Shown here: positions 25,110-32,942 of the stretch, one piece after another | Numbering within the stretch: position 1 is the stretch's first letter | How the letters are laid out: each line of letters opens with the position of its first letter | Origin: Candidatus Endomicrobiellum roisinitermitis | Lineage (GTDB): Bacteria; Elusimicrobiota; Endomicrobiia; Endomicrobiales; Endomicrobiaceae | DNA: 32,942 nucleotides | Assembly: GCA_031287855.1 (NCBI GenBank) | Contig: JAITSL010000040.1 | Span: 1 to 32,942 of the forward strand | Reading direction: 5' to 3' | Made by a program: the position numbers and the translations under genes | Notes under the pieces: generated by a model | What the model was told of the DNA's origin: nothing | The model's input: only the letters and a program-made list of their open reading frames with translations | The model's database searches: none

Positions 25110-26830
25110 TATTAGCTCTTCTCTTATTGTTATTGATATTTCAAGTTAAAGAAATATATGGATATTCGGGTAGAAGAAAACATTTTTTATCGCATGGCCC
25201 AAGCGTTGCTGCTTTTGGTGCTGGAGAAACTGTTTTTTCTGCTTACAGAGATCCGTCAGTTTTACAATATAATCCAGCTTTAATGTCTTTTGCTGCAAAT
25301 GCTGTATCTATATCTCGTTTCAATTTGTTTGAAGGTTCTTCTTATAATTCTGCAACACTTGCTTTTAGATTAGGTAAAAAATTTTATCTTGGACTTTCTA
25401 CATCTAATTTAGCTAGCGGAAATATTGAAATAAGAGAAAATATTTATGCTTTAGAGAAAGTTATTTCTGTAAATAGTTGGAACTATGTTTTTTCTTTTTC
25501 AGGTTTTGTAGAAAGTTTGACAGTTATGTATGGATTAAACGTAAAATATGTATATTTTGATATGTACTTAAAAAAAAGAGCAACATATTGTTGTGATTTT
25601 GGTTTAGCAAAAGAGGTGTTTTTGGCAGATACTATAAAAATAAGAACTGCTTTTTCTGTGCAAAATTTTATTTTAAATAAGCTTGATTACACCTTTGAGG
25701 AAAGCCCTTTAATTTGTAGAGTTAGTTCTGCTTTTGTTTTGCCAACATATTATAGATTTACGTCAAAGGATACTCTTAATATTTATATAGATTTAAAGTA
25801 TGAAGATTCTTTTGGTGATGTTTGTATAGGGGTGTCTTATATTTTTGCAGAAAAATATGCTTTACGTACAGGATATTATAGTAAGCACATTACATTTGGT
25901 GCGGGAGCTGATTTTTATATGTTTACAGTAGACTATTCTGCAGATTTTAGTGAGATAGATTTGATAAACAGATTTATGTTGACATATAGGTGGGGGAAAA
26001 AATGCGATGCTTTATTAAAAGAAGCAAAAATTGCTTTAGATGAAGAAATATCTTCTATGAAGATAGCTCAAGAAGAGTTTAAAAAAGCAAAAGAATTATA
26101 TAATAAAAAAGAATATTTAAAAGCTACAGATAAATTGTCAAAAGTCATTGTTTCTTATCCAAATTTTGAATCGTCAAATCATTTTTATAACGATATTATT
26201 AGATTGATGGATGATAATGCTAATGATAAAAATCTTAATTTTGCTGAAAAATATTATGCTAAAGCTTATATTGAATATTATGATGCAAACTATAAGGAAG
26301 CTTTAAATGAGTGGACAAAATATATAGCGTTTACTGGAGGGAAAGCAGAAGTTTTTGAGTATAAAGATAAGATAGATAACATTTTAAAATTAAAAGAAAT
26401 GGAAGATAGAGAAAAAGAGGTTACCGTTAAAGTTCAAAAACTTTTTCAAGAAGGAATTGAACTTTATAGTTTAAAAAAATGGATACATTGTATTAAAAAG
26501 ATGGAATCTGTAGAGAAATTTATAAGTAATAATAATTTTTCGAAGTCTGTAGAATTTTATAATAAAGCTAAAGAATATATAAATAAATGCGTTATTGAAT
26601 TGTCAAATGATGCGTTACTAGTAGACTCAAATGATAAAGATTCTTTAACAGAAGAAGTCAAATATGATGAAGCTACTTCAGATGAAAAATACAGAGAAGG
26701 GCTTGTCTTATATGCTCAAGGTAAGTACTATCAAGCAAGCAGGATGTGGGAGCTTTCTTTAAGATTAAACCCTAATCATAAAAAAGCAAAAATAGCTTTA
26801 CATAGAATAAAAAAAATTAAGCTTGAGTAA
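25085..26830 (+). CDS. PorV/PorQ-like outer-membrane barrel fused to TPR repeats
   Basis: Residues 1-27 are a signal peptide (LLLLLLIF core, cleavage near IYG). Residues 35-300 look like a PorV/PorQ (UPF0164) barrel: AFGAGETVFSAYRDPSVLQYNPALMS is the typical N-terminal block, followed by alternating strands to about residue 300 (FMLTYRWGK). Residues 305-581 are helical and TPR-like (EEFKKAKELYNKKEYLKATDKL; YREGLVLYAQGKYYQASRMWELSLRLNPNHKKAK). PorV shuttles cargo from the SprA translocon in known T9SS. The periplasmic or surface TPR fusion is unusual. The start is GTG 25085, overlapping the previous gene by 25 bases; CGGA lies shortly upstream. The SprA-like gene starts six bases after the stop. 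Confidence 0.75.
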   Translation: MQNTYNKIILALLLLLLIFQVKEIYGYSGRRKHFLSHGPSVAAFGAGETVFSAYRDPSVLQYNPALMSFAANAVSISRFNLFEGSSYNSATLAFRLGKKFYLGLSTSNLASGNIEIRENIYALEKVISVNSWNYVFSFSGFVESLTVMYGLNVKYVYFDMYLKKRATYCCDFGLAKEVFLADTIKIRTAFSVQNFILNKLDYTFEESPLICRVSSAFVLPTYYRFTSKDTLNIYIDLKYEDSFGDVCIGVSYIFAEKYALRTGYYSKHITFGAGADFYMFTVDYSADFSEIDLINRFMLTYRWGKKCDALLKEAKIALDEEISSMKIAQEEFKKAKELYNKKEYLKATDKLSKVIVSYPNFESSNHFYNDIIRLMDDNANDKNLNFAEKYYAKAYIEYYDANYKEALNEWTKYIAFTGGKAEVFEYKDKIDNILKLKEMEDREKEVTVKVQKLFQEGIELYSLKKWIHCIKKMESVEKFISNNNFSKSVEFYNKAKEYINKCVIELSNDALLVDSNDKDSLTEEVKYDEATSDEKYREGLVLYAQGKYYQASRMWELSLRLNPNHKKAKIALHRIKKIKLE

Positions 26831-26836
26831 TCGTAA

Positions 26837-29800
26837 ATGAAACCTTTTCAAAAAGTTAAATTTTTTATTTTAATACTTCTTATATTAATTACTCTAACAT
26901 ATAAAGTAAATTCTAAAGATGTTGAAAATAAATATTCTGTGCTTGGGACTTACAAGGATGAAGTTTATAAAGGGTTTGATAAGTACAATATGTTTAAAAA
27001 TATTGATGCTGTTGAACCATCTGGAACAATAATATCCCAAGACTATTTTTCACCTCATAGTGAGTTTGAATTGCCAGAATCTGCTCAAGAAATTGCAGGT
27101 CAGGAAATTTTAAAATATTTTAAAAATAAAGAAGATGATAATATAAAGTATTCGCAAAATAGTTGGCTACTAAAAGATCTCATTATCTCTGACACAAATA
27201 CCGTTTTAGTTTCGTCTACTTCTTTGTCTAAAATAAAGTTACCGTTTCAGTCGAGTTTATCAATTACTGGAAGAAAATTGATAGGCTTTAATTATTCACA
27301 AAGAGTTTATGATAATCAAGAATATGGTAAACGCCAAAATTTGTCATCATTTAAAATGGAACAAGAAATGCAAATGAGAGTTTTAGGAGGGGTTGGTGAT
27401 AGGTTTAATGTTAATATCGATTATGATGATAAAGCAGAAAAAAAGGATATATCTTTAATATATAAGGGAAAACCTAAAGAATTTATACAACAGGCTTCAT
27501 TTGGTGATATAGAAGTATCATTACCTACGACAGAATTTACAAGGTATAAAAAAGAGCTGTTTGGTTTAAAAGTGGATACTCGTTATAAAAATTTAGGCGT
27601 TAACGCTTTTTTTAGTAAAACTAAAGGTCTGTCTGAAGTTAAACGTTTTGTAGGAAATACTCAGCTAGAAAGAAAAGTTATACCAGATACTGCTTATATA
27701 AAATTAAAATATTATTCTCTTTTAAGAAATGGGGATAATCGTAAAATAAAAAGTGGAACAGTTAAGGTATATGTGGCTTATCAAAAGTTAGATCCAAAAT
27801 ATAATTTTTCTATTACTTCAGGTGTAACTCTTTATGATTTAAATGTCACTACTGGTTTTTCTTATAAGGGGAACTTTGTTCTTCTTGTTGCAGGGCAAGA
27901 TTTTAGTGTTGACTATAATACTGGTGTGCTTGTTTTTAAAAACTCCATATCTAAAGGTGATGTTGTAGCTGTAAATTATGATTTTGAAGATGGTATGCCT
28001 CTTTCAGTTAACCCTTTAATTATTAAGGATATTAATGATATTCAAAATATCACGACAGAAATTAAAACTTTTTATAATTTAGGTAATTTGAAAATAATAA
28101 GAGATAATGGAAGAGGGAATTTTTTACTTGTAATTAAAGATCTCAATGGTAATACTCCTGCAGTTATTGATGGAGGTAAAAATGTGCCATTATATCCTCA
28201 AAAATCAGGATATAATGCAAATATTGACGTTGATTTTGAAAATGGTATTTTTAGATTGTCTGAAACTTTGCACGATTCTTTGTATTTAACTAATGAGCAT
28301 AAATATAATTTTGAAACAGAGTATCAGTACAATGTCAAAATAATAATGTTAAGACCAAACATAGTTCCAAAGTCAGAGAAAGTTGTTGTTGAGGGTGTCA
28401 CTTTAAGTTCTGAGATAGATTATATTTTAGATTATGATTTAGGTATTTTAACAATAAAGAATGAAAATATAATAAAAGAAAACTCTGTAATAGATGTGTC
28501 TTATGAGTACTCTTTATTAGGTGCTCAGGCAGAGACTGTTCTTCTTGGAGCTAGTAGTAAGCTTAACTTAACTGAAAACATTTCTATTGGTGCAAGTATG
28601 TTGCACAATTTTATGTCTAAAAGTACAGTTTTGCCAGATATAAGGAATGCGCCTACAACTCTTACTGTAGGAGAGGGCGATTTTAAAATTGATAACTTAA
28701 ATATAGATGCATTAAATATACAACTTAATGCAAATGCAGAGTACGCTTTAAGTGCTTATAATGAAAATAGTGTAAATAAAGCTTTAATAGATTCTATGGA
28801 CAGTTCTGTTAGAGAAGATTCAATTATTCTTTTAGAAGATAATTGGTTCCCTAGCGCAGATAAATACCCTACAACAAGAAGAATGTTAAACGATTTATCT
28901 TGGAATAGTTATGAGATCAACATAAAAGATATTGATCCGAGTTTAGAGCTAGTTGATGGTCAAAAACAACTAGTTTTAGAGTTAAATTACGATGTTAGGT
29001 ATAGAAGTCAAATAGCTTTTGCTCAAAAAATTTGTCCAAATTGGGACGGTTTAGATTTTTCTAAAAAACTCTATCTTGAAGTGTGGATAAAAGATAATAA
29101 TTCTAATTTGCATGAAATGGTGATAGATTGTGCTTCATGTATTAATGAGGATTCAGATGGATGTGGTGTGTTAGATACTGAAGATGTCGATGGTACAGGC
29201 ATTTTAAGTCCTTGGAAAGATACTGGTAGAAAATTTCACAATGTTGATGGCACAGTATCTTTAATAGGTGCTCATAATGGTAAACTTGACACGGAAGACA
29301 TAAATGGGAATGGACTACTAGATACTTTAGAAGACATAGCTGGAAGTTACAGTCTTTCAAGCTTGAGTGCTACTGTAATTAAACAGAATATTAATGGTTG
29401 GAAACAAGTTAGGATACCTTTAGGTATAAATGATGCTAATAGGACAAATTGGAAAAATATAAGAATTTTGCGCATTAGAATGAGACAAACGGATTCCGGA
29501 GGTGATACAGGTAAGATTATTATAGGTAAAATTTCTATAGTTGGGAACAAGTGGGAAAAGACAGGTCTTAATGCAGATAATTTTAGTATTTCTTCTATAG
29601 GAAGATATGATCCTGAATATAAGTCAGTTTTAACTAGTAAATACTATTTAGATTTATATGGAATAAGTGGTCAAATTAAAAAAGATGAAAATGCTTTAAA
29701 GTTTTTTTATGATACGTTTATTACTAATGTTCCTTTACTGGCAAAAGCAGTTTATAGTGGAGATGTTTTAGACATATCTAAATATGACAGTATATGTTTT

Positions 29801-32146
29801 ATGATTTATGCAAAACCTAGTGATGGTTTTGCACAAGTAGGAGATGAAATAATATTTAGAGCTTGTGGAAATGATGATAATTATTTTGAGTATAAAACTA
29901 TAGTGAGTAATGATGTATCGTGGCAAGATTGGAAAGTTATTAAAATTAATCAATCAGGTTTTGGAAAGAATGCTTCCTGGACAAGCGCTGACCCTGGTGG
30001 ACAAATAACAGTAACTGGAAACCCGTCATTAAATAGGATTTCTCAATTTGTGTTAGGTGTTAAGTCAAACTCTGTGGGAAGCAAACATCAAATTTGGTTT
30101 AAAGAATTGCATGTAATTGGTAGTAAAGAGACCATAGGTAAAGCTTATAAAACAGCAGGTGATATTAAGTGGAATGGAACATCTAGTTTAGGCGCAGTTT
30201 CTGTTGGAGGATCTAAAAAATCTATAAATAGAAATTTTCAAAATCTTGCAGCAGGAGTGTATAATAGAGAGTTGCTTGAAGAAGACGCTTATGTTAGTTT
30301 GGGAGGCTTTACTCCTAAGGAAGATATAAGTATTCTTCCTATTAAAACTGGAATTTCAAGAAGGTGTACAATAACCCCTGAAGTTATAGAAAACAGGTCT
30401 AATTTAATTTCTTTAAACGAGGAAGGGCGAGTAATAACATATGCAGGTTATACTCAAACTGATTTAAGTTTAGGCACAAATTTACCGCAAGTATCTGCAG
30501 AATATAGTAGGTCTATTATAGATACTTCTAAAATCAGTCGTTTAGAGGATAGGGAAACTTTGTCAGGTAATATGGTTTACAATAACCCTATTAGAATTTT
30601 TCTGTTGCCTACAAATATTAACGCTGATGTAAAAACGATAAAATCTTATTATAAAGTGTATCCTTCAACTCCCATACTAGAGTCCGATTCTTTTTTAGGT
30701 TTAGACAAAATAAACGAGTATTTGGACGTTAATCAATACCATACGTTAGAGCAGTCTAATATGTTTATTTTTAAACTTCCTTTTAAATTTTTTGATAGTG
30801 TTACATTTTTACCAGCTTATTCATTAAATATGGTAAAAGAAAAAAATAATGATTTTACTGCTGAAATTGAGTACGACAAAACTTTAAACCAAGCTGTAGG
30901 TGCAAGTTTAATTTTAGGGTTTGTAAATTGGTTTAGTCCGTCTTGTATATATAGTATTAACACAAAAGAAAATTATGATATAAATTTAAGCACATCTCAA
31001 ACAACCTTAAAAATACCTGGTCAAAAAAAATATATAGAAAGAAGTGGTGTTGGTGAAATTGCATGGAACTTAAATGCTTGTGATATTACAAATTTAGCTC
31101 TATTTAAAAGTTTAACTTTTTCAACATATTATAGATTACAAGATTCTGATTCTTATGATAAGGTAAATAAAGATTTTAGGTCTATAGGTTTTGCTATGGA
31201 CAAACTTTGGGTCAGAGGCAATATTTTAATGGATTTGGAACCTTTTTATTCTAGCAATTCTTATATTGTTAAAACAATTTTAAATAAAGATGATATTCGT
31301 TTTTCTGGGAAATATATGCCTTTTGAAATATTTTCTTTTCAAGGATACCTTTTACCATTAAACACGGTTACTACTAATTTTACTTACACACAAGGAGATG
31401 AAAATTCATATATAACTGGAACAAGACGAACTATATGTACGTTGACTTGGCCAGATATTCTTATAGGCATATCTAAAACAGAGAGACTTTTATTTAGTAC
31501 AAATTTTTTAAGCGATACTCAATTGAATGCTAAATATAAAAATAAGCAGATGACAACTTATGGAATTTCATATTCTGATAGTCTTTTATGTGGTTTAGAG
31601 TATAGGTTCAAATTTGTAAAACTTTTTGATTTGTATTTAGGTTTAGATAATACAGACTTTAAAGAACATGATTATATTACTTACGATGTTCTTTATAATG
31701 GTAATGGTCAAAAATATGCGTGTCAGGGCGCTGTTGATGTGGGTGAATGGAGGTTTTCTATAAGATATGAAAATGAACATAATTGGCAAAAAAATGCTTC
31801 TGGAAGATATATGTCTAATGTTAAAAAAAATACTTATTTAGGACAAGTAAATTTAGACACTTTGTTCCCTTCGGGGTTTAGGATACCAATTATAAAAATA
31901 TTTGTTCCACTTAGAAACAGAATTATTTTTACGTCTAATCTTAAATATATAGACCAGCAGTCTCAAGTAAATGTAGAAAAAGACAATAATACAAACTATG
32001 GTGTTTCTTTAAATACTGATTATGAAATATCTAAATATTTTAGATTCATTTTTGGACTTATTTGGGATAGGTTTGAGTTTCGATATAACAGAAATTTGAA
32101 TTATCACGATATTACTGCTTTGAGTAAACTAACTTTTCAGTTTTAA
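26837..32146 (+). CDS. SprA/Sov-like giant outer-membrane protein (T9SS translocon candidate)
   Basis: A 1769-aa exported protein, the largest in the window. Signal peptide at residues 1-26 (LILLILITL core, VNS). The N-terminal region reads LPFQSSLSITGRKLIGFNYS and GDRFNVNIDYDDKAE, then GDIEVSLPTTEFTRYKKELFGLKVDTRYKNLGV, which follows the order seen in SprA (Sov) proteins. Many alternating beta strands fill the rest, and the chain ends in LTFQF, a terminal aromatic typical of outer-membrane barrels. Residues 768-835 hold Asp-rich repeats (DTEDVDGTGIL, DTEDINGNGLLDT) resembling calcium-binding TSP3-like repeats. SprA of Flavobacterium is about 2400 aa, so this one is clearly shorter. SprA forms the very large T9SS channel; the PorV-like gene upstream supports this reading. 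Confidence 0.68.
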   Translation: MKPFQKVKFFILILLILITLTYKVNSKDVENKYSVLGTYKDEVYKGFDKYNMFKNIDAVEPSGTIISQDYFSPHSEFELPESAQEIAGQEILKYFKNKEDDNIKYSQNSWLLKDLIISDTNTVLVSSTSLSKIKLPFQSSLSITGRKLIGFNYSQRVYDNQEYGKRQNLSSFKMEQEMQMRVLGGVGDRFNVNIDYDDKAEKKDISLIYKGKPKEFIQQASFGDIEVSLPTTEFTRYKKELFGLKVDTRYKNLGVNAFFSKTKGLSEVKRFVGNTQLERKVIPDTAYIKLKYYSLLRNGDNRKIKSGTVKVYVAYQKLDPKYNFSITSGVTLYDLNVTTGFSYKGNFVLLVAGQDFSVDYNTGVLVFKNSISKGDVVAVNYDFEDGMPLSVNPLIIKDINDIQNITTEIKTFYNLGNLKIIRDNGRGNFLLVIKDLNGNTPAVIDGGKNVPLYPQKSGYNANIDVDFENGIFRLSETLHDSLYLTNEHKYNFETEYQYNVKIIMLRPNIVPKSEKVVVEGVTLSSEIDYILDYDLGILTIKNENIIKENSVIDVSYEYSLLGAQAETVLLGASSKLNLTENISIGASMLHNFMSKSTVLPDIRNAPTTLTVGEGDFKIDNLNIDALNIQLNANAEYALSAYNENSVNKALIDSMDSSVREDSIILLEDNWFPSADKYPTTRRMLNDLSWNSYEINIKDIDPSLELVDGQKQLVLELNYDVRYRSQIAFAQKICPNWDGLDFSKKLYLEVWIKDNNSNLHEMVIDCASCINEDSDGCGVLDTEDVDGTGILSPWKDTGRKFHNVDGTVSLIGAHNGKLDTEDINGNGLLDTLEDIAGSYSLSSLSATVIKQNINGWKQVRIPLGINDANRTNWKNIRILRIRMRQTDSGGDTGKIIIGKISIVGNKWEKTGLNADNFSISSIGRYDPEYKSVLTSKYYLDLYGISGQIKKDENALKFFYDTFITNVPLLAKAVYSGDVLDISKYDSICFMIYAKPSDGFAQVGDEIIFRACGNDDNYFEYKTIVSNDVSWQDWKVIKINQSGFGKNASWTSADPGGQITVTGNPSLNRISQFVLGVKSNSVGSKHQIWFKELHVIGSKETIGKAYKTAGDIKWNGTSSLGAVSVGGSKKSINRNFQNLAAGVYNRELLEEDAYVSLGGFTPKEDISILPIKTGISRRCTITPEVIENRSNLISLNEEGRVITYAGYTQTDLSLGTNLPQVSAEYSRSIIDTSKISRLEDRETLSGNMVYNNPIRIFLLPTNINADVKTIKSYYKVYPSTPILESDSFLGLDKINEYLDVNQYHTLEQSNMFIFKLPFKFFDSVTFLPAYSLNMVKEKNNDFTAEIEYDKTLNQAVGASLILGFVNWFSPSCIYSINTKENYDINLSTSQTTLKIPGQKKYIERSGVGEIAWNLNACDITNLALFKSLTFSTYYRLQDSDSYDKVNKDFRSIGFAMDKLWVRGNILMDLEPFYSSNSYIVKTILNKDDIRFSGKYMPFEIFSFQGYLLPLNTVTTNFTYTQGDENSYITGTRRTICTLTWPDILIGISKTERLLFSTNFLSDTQLNAKYKNKQMTTYGISYSDSLLCGLEYRFKFVKLFDLYLGLDNTDFKEHDYITYDVLYNGNGQKYACQGAVDVGEWRFSIRYENEHNWQKNASGRYMSNVKKNTYLGQVNLDTLFPSGFRIPIIKIFVPLRNRIIFTSNLKYIDQQSQVNVEKDNNTNYGVSLNTDYEISKYFRFIFGLIWDRFEFRYNRNLNYHDITALSKLTFQF

Positions 32147-32156
32147 AATTTTGAAA

Positions 32157-32876
32157 ATGATAAAAAAAATATTTTTTAAAACAATTAATTTATTATATCC
32201 TGTTACTTGTTCTTTATGTGGTAAAGATTTGACTGCTATATCTAAATATAAAATTTGCGATGAATGTAAAAAATCTTTTAATAAAATACGAAATGATATA
32301 TGCCAAAAGTGTGGTATTAATTTAGGTGATGGAGGAAATTTGTGTTGCACATGTAGGAAAAATTTACAAATATATGGCTTTGACAAATTAAGATCAGTTT
32401 ATTTATATAAAGGAAACTTAAGAAAATTAATTTTAAAATTTAAGTATTCAAACAGACCTTTTTTGTATAAAGACTTTGCTTTTGAAATGAATAAGTCGAT
32501 ACAAGAATATGATTTTTTTAAAAGTTCAGATTTCATTATACCTGTCCCTCTAAATATTTTAAGGAAAATAAAAAGGGGTTATAATCAAGCAGAACTTTTA
32601 GCAAAAGAAGTGTCTATTAAAACAGAAATTCCTATATTAAGGAATATTTTGTTTAGAAAAAAAATTACAAAACCTCAATTTAAATTATCTAAATCTGAAA
32701 GAATAAAAAATATTGACAATTCTTTTATTGTGAAAAATAAAAATGTGATAAAAGGCAAAACGATTTTGTTAGTAGATGATATAGCTACTACTTGTTCAAC
32801 TGTGTCTTCTTGTGCTAATGTCCTTAAAGGCAATGGAGCACAAAAAGTTTACGTTTTAACGCTTGCTAGAGATTAA
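32157..32876 (+). CDS. comF: ComF family phosphoribosyltransferase-like protein
   Basis: ComF/GntX-type protein with an N-terminal zinc-finger region made of Cys pairs (CSLCGKD, CDECKK, CQKCG, CCTCRK) and a C-terminal type I phosphoribosyltransferase domain whose PRPP loop is VDDIATTCST at about residues 206-215. YKGNLRKLILKFKY and GYNQAELLAKEV are further family marks. ComF is needed for DNA uptake in naturally competent bacteria, but relatives are widespread in non-competent ones, so competence is not implied. The ATG at 32157 gives 239 aa; a TTG two codons upstream (32151) is possible. It starts ten bases after the SprA-like gene with no clear ribosome binding site. Confidence 0.87.
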   Translation: MIKKIFFKTINLLYPVTCSLCGKDLTAISKYKICDECKKSFNKIRNDICQKCGINLGDGGNLCCTCRKNLQIYGFDKLRSVYLYKGNLRKLILKFKYSNRPFLYKDFAFEMNKSIQEYDFFKSSDFIIPVPLNILRKIKRGYNQAELLAKEVSIKTEIPILRNILFRKKITKPQFKLSKSERIKNIDNSFIVKNKNVIKGKTILLVDDIATTCSTVSSCANVLKGNGAQKVYVLTLARD

Positions 32877-32895
32877 TATGTTGTTGAGTTGGAAT

Positions 32896-32924
32896 TTGAC
32901 AATATAGAGTTTTTTTATTATATT
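32896..32924 (+). promoter_or_regulatory. Near-consensus sigma70 promoter at the right edge
   Basis: Perfect -35 TTGACA (32896-32901), a 17-base spacer and -10 TATATT (32919-32924, five of six). Transcription would start near 32931 and leave the window, so it belongs to a gene or RNA beyond 32942. It is the best-matching two-box promoter in the window. Confidence 0.65.
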
Positions 32925-32942
32925 AATAAAGTGCATATACAG

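Overview
The window is a densely packed, strongly AT-rich stretch of Gram-negative (diderm) bacterial chromosome. The evidence is LPS-type glycosyltransferase family 9 genes, outer-membrane beta-barrel genes and signal peptides. The gene set, the AT bias and several decayed genes would fit a reduced host-associated genome, possibly Elusimicrobiota/Endomicrobium-like. That assignment is inference from gene content and style and was not tested.

Layout. 1-139 is the tail of an unidentified gene. 211-4769 (+) carries hemW, an extended -10 promoter with a tiny ORF, plsC, ispH and an rpsA-type ribosomal protein S1 gene, closed by an AT-rich hairpin terminator. 4806-5271 is a convergent, non-coding, repeat-bearing region. 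5272-8251 (-) is glyQ-glyS (alpha and beta subunits of glycyl-tRNA synthetase). 8542-9025 is a frameshifted autotransporter/outer-membrane barrel pseudogene. 9085-11964 (+) holds a PIN-PhoH ATPase, a PHP-domain remnant and a two-nuclease protein (Cas4-like PD-(D/E)XK half plus DEDDy exonuclease half). 11965-12347 holds a second copy of the dispersed repeat, a MITE-like element and a good promoter.

12348-23915 (+) is largely a surface-carbohydrate block: a UDP-sugar dehydrogenase, two GT9 transferases, an NAD-dependent epimerase, a sugar-nucleotidyltransferase with a beta-helix tail, a GT2 transferase, a ChbG/YdjC deacetylase and an LtaS-like membrane phosphotransferase/sulfatase-fold enzyme. 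recA and metK are embedded in it. Several genes overlap by ATGA or are separated by only a few bases.

23937-32146 (+) is the most interesting part: three consecutive exported proteins that together look like a type IX secretion (T9SS)-like outer-membrane module. They are a secreted protein ending in a PNPFNP/FlgD-Ig-like C-terminal domain (possible cargo), a PorV-like barrel fused to TPR repeats, and a 1769-residue SprA/Sov-like giant barrel. T9SS is best known from Bacteroidota and relatives, so its presence in a different lineage would be notable. A ComF-family phosphoribosyltransferase gene follows, and a near-consensus sigma70 promoter points out of the window at the right edge.
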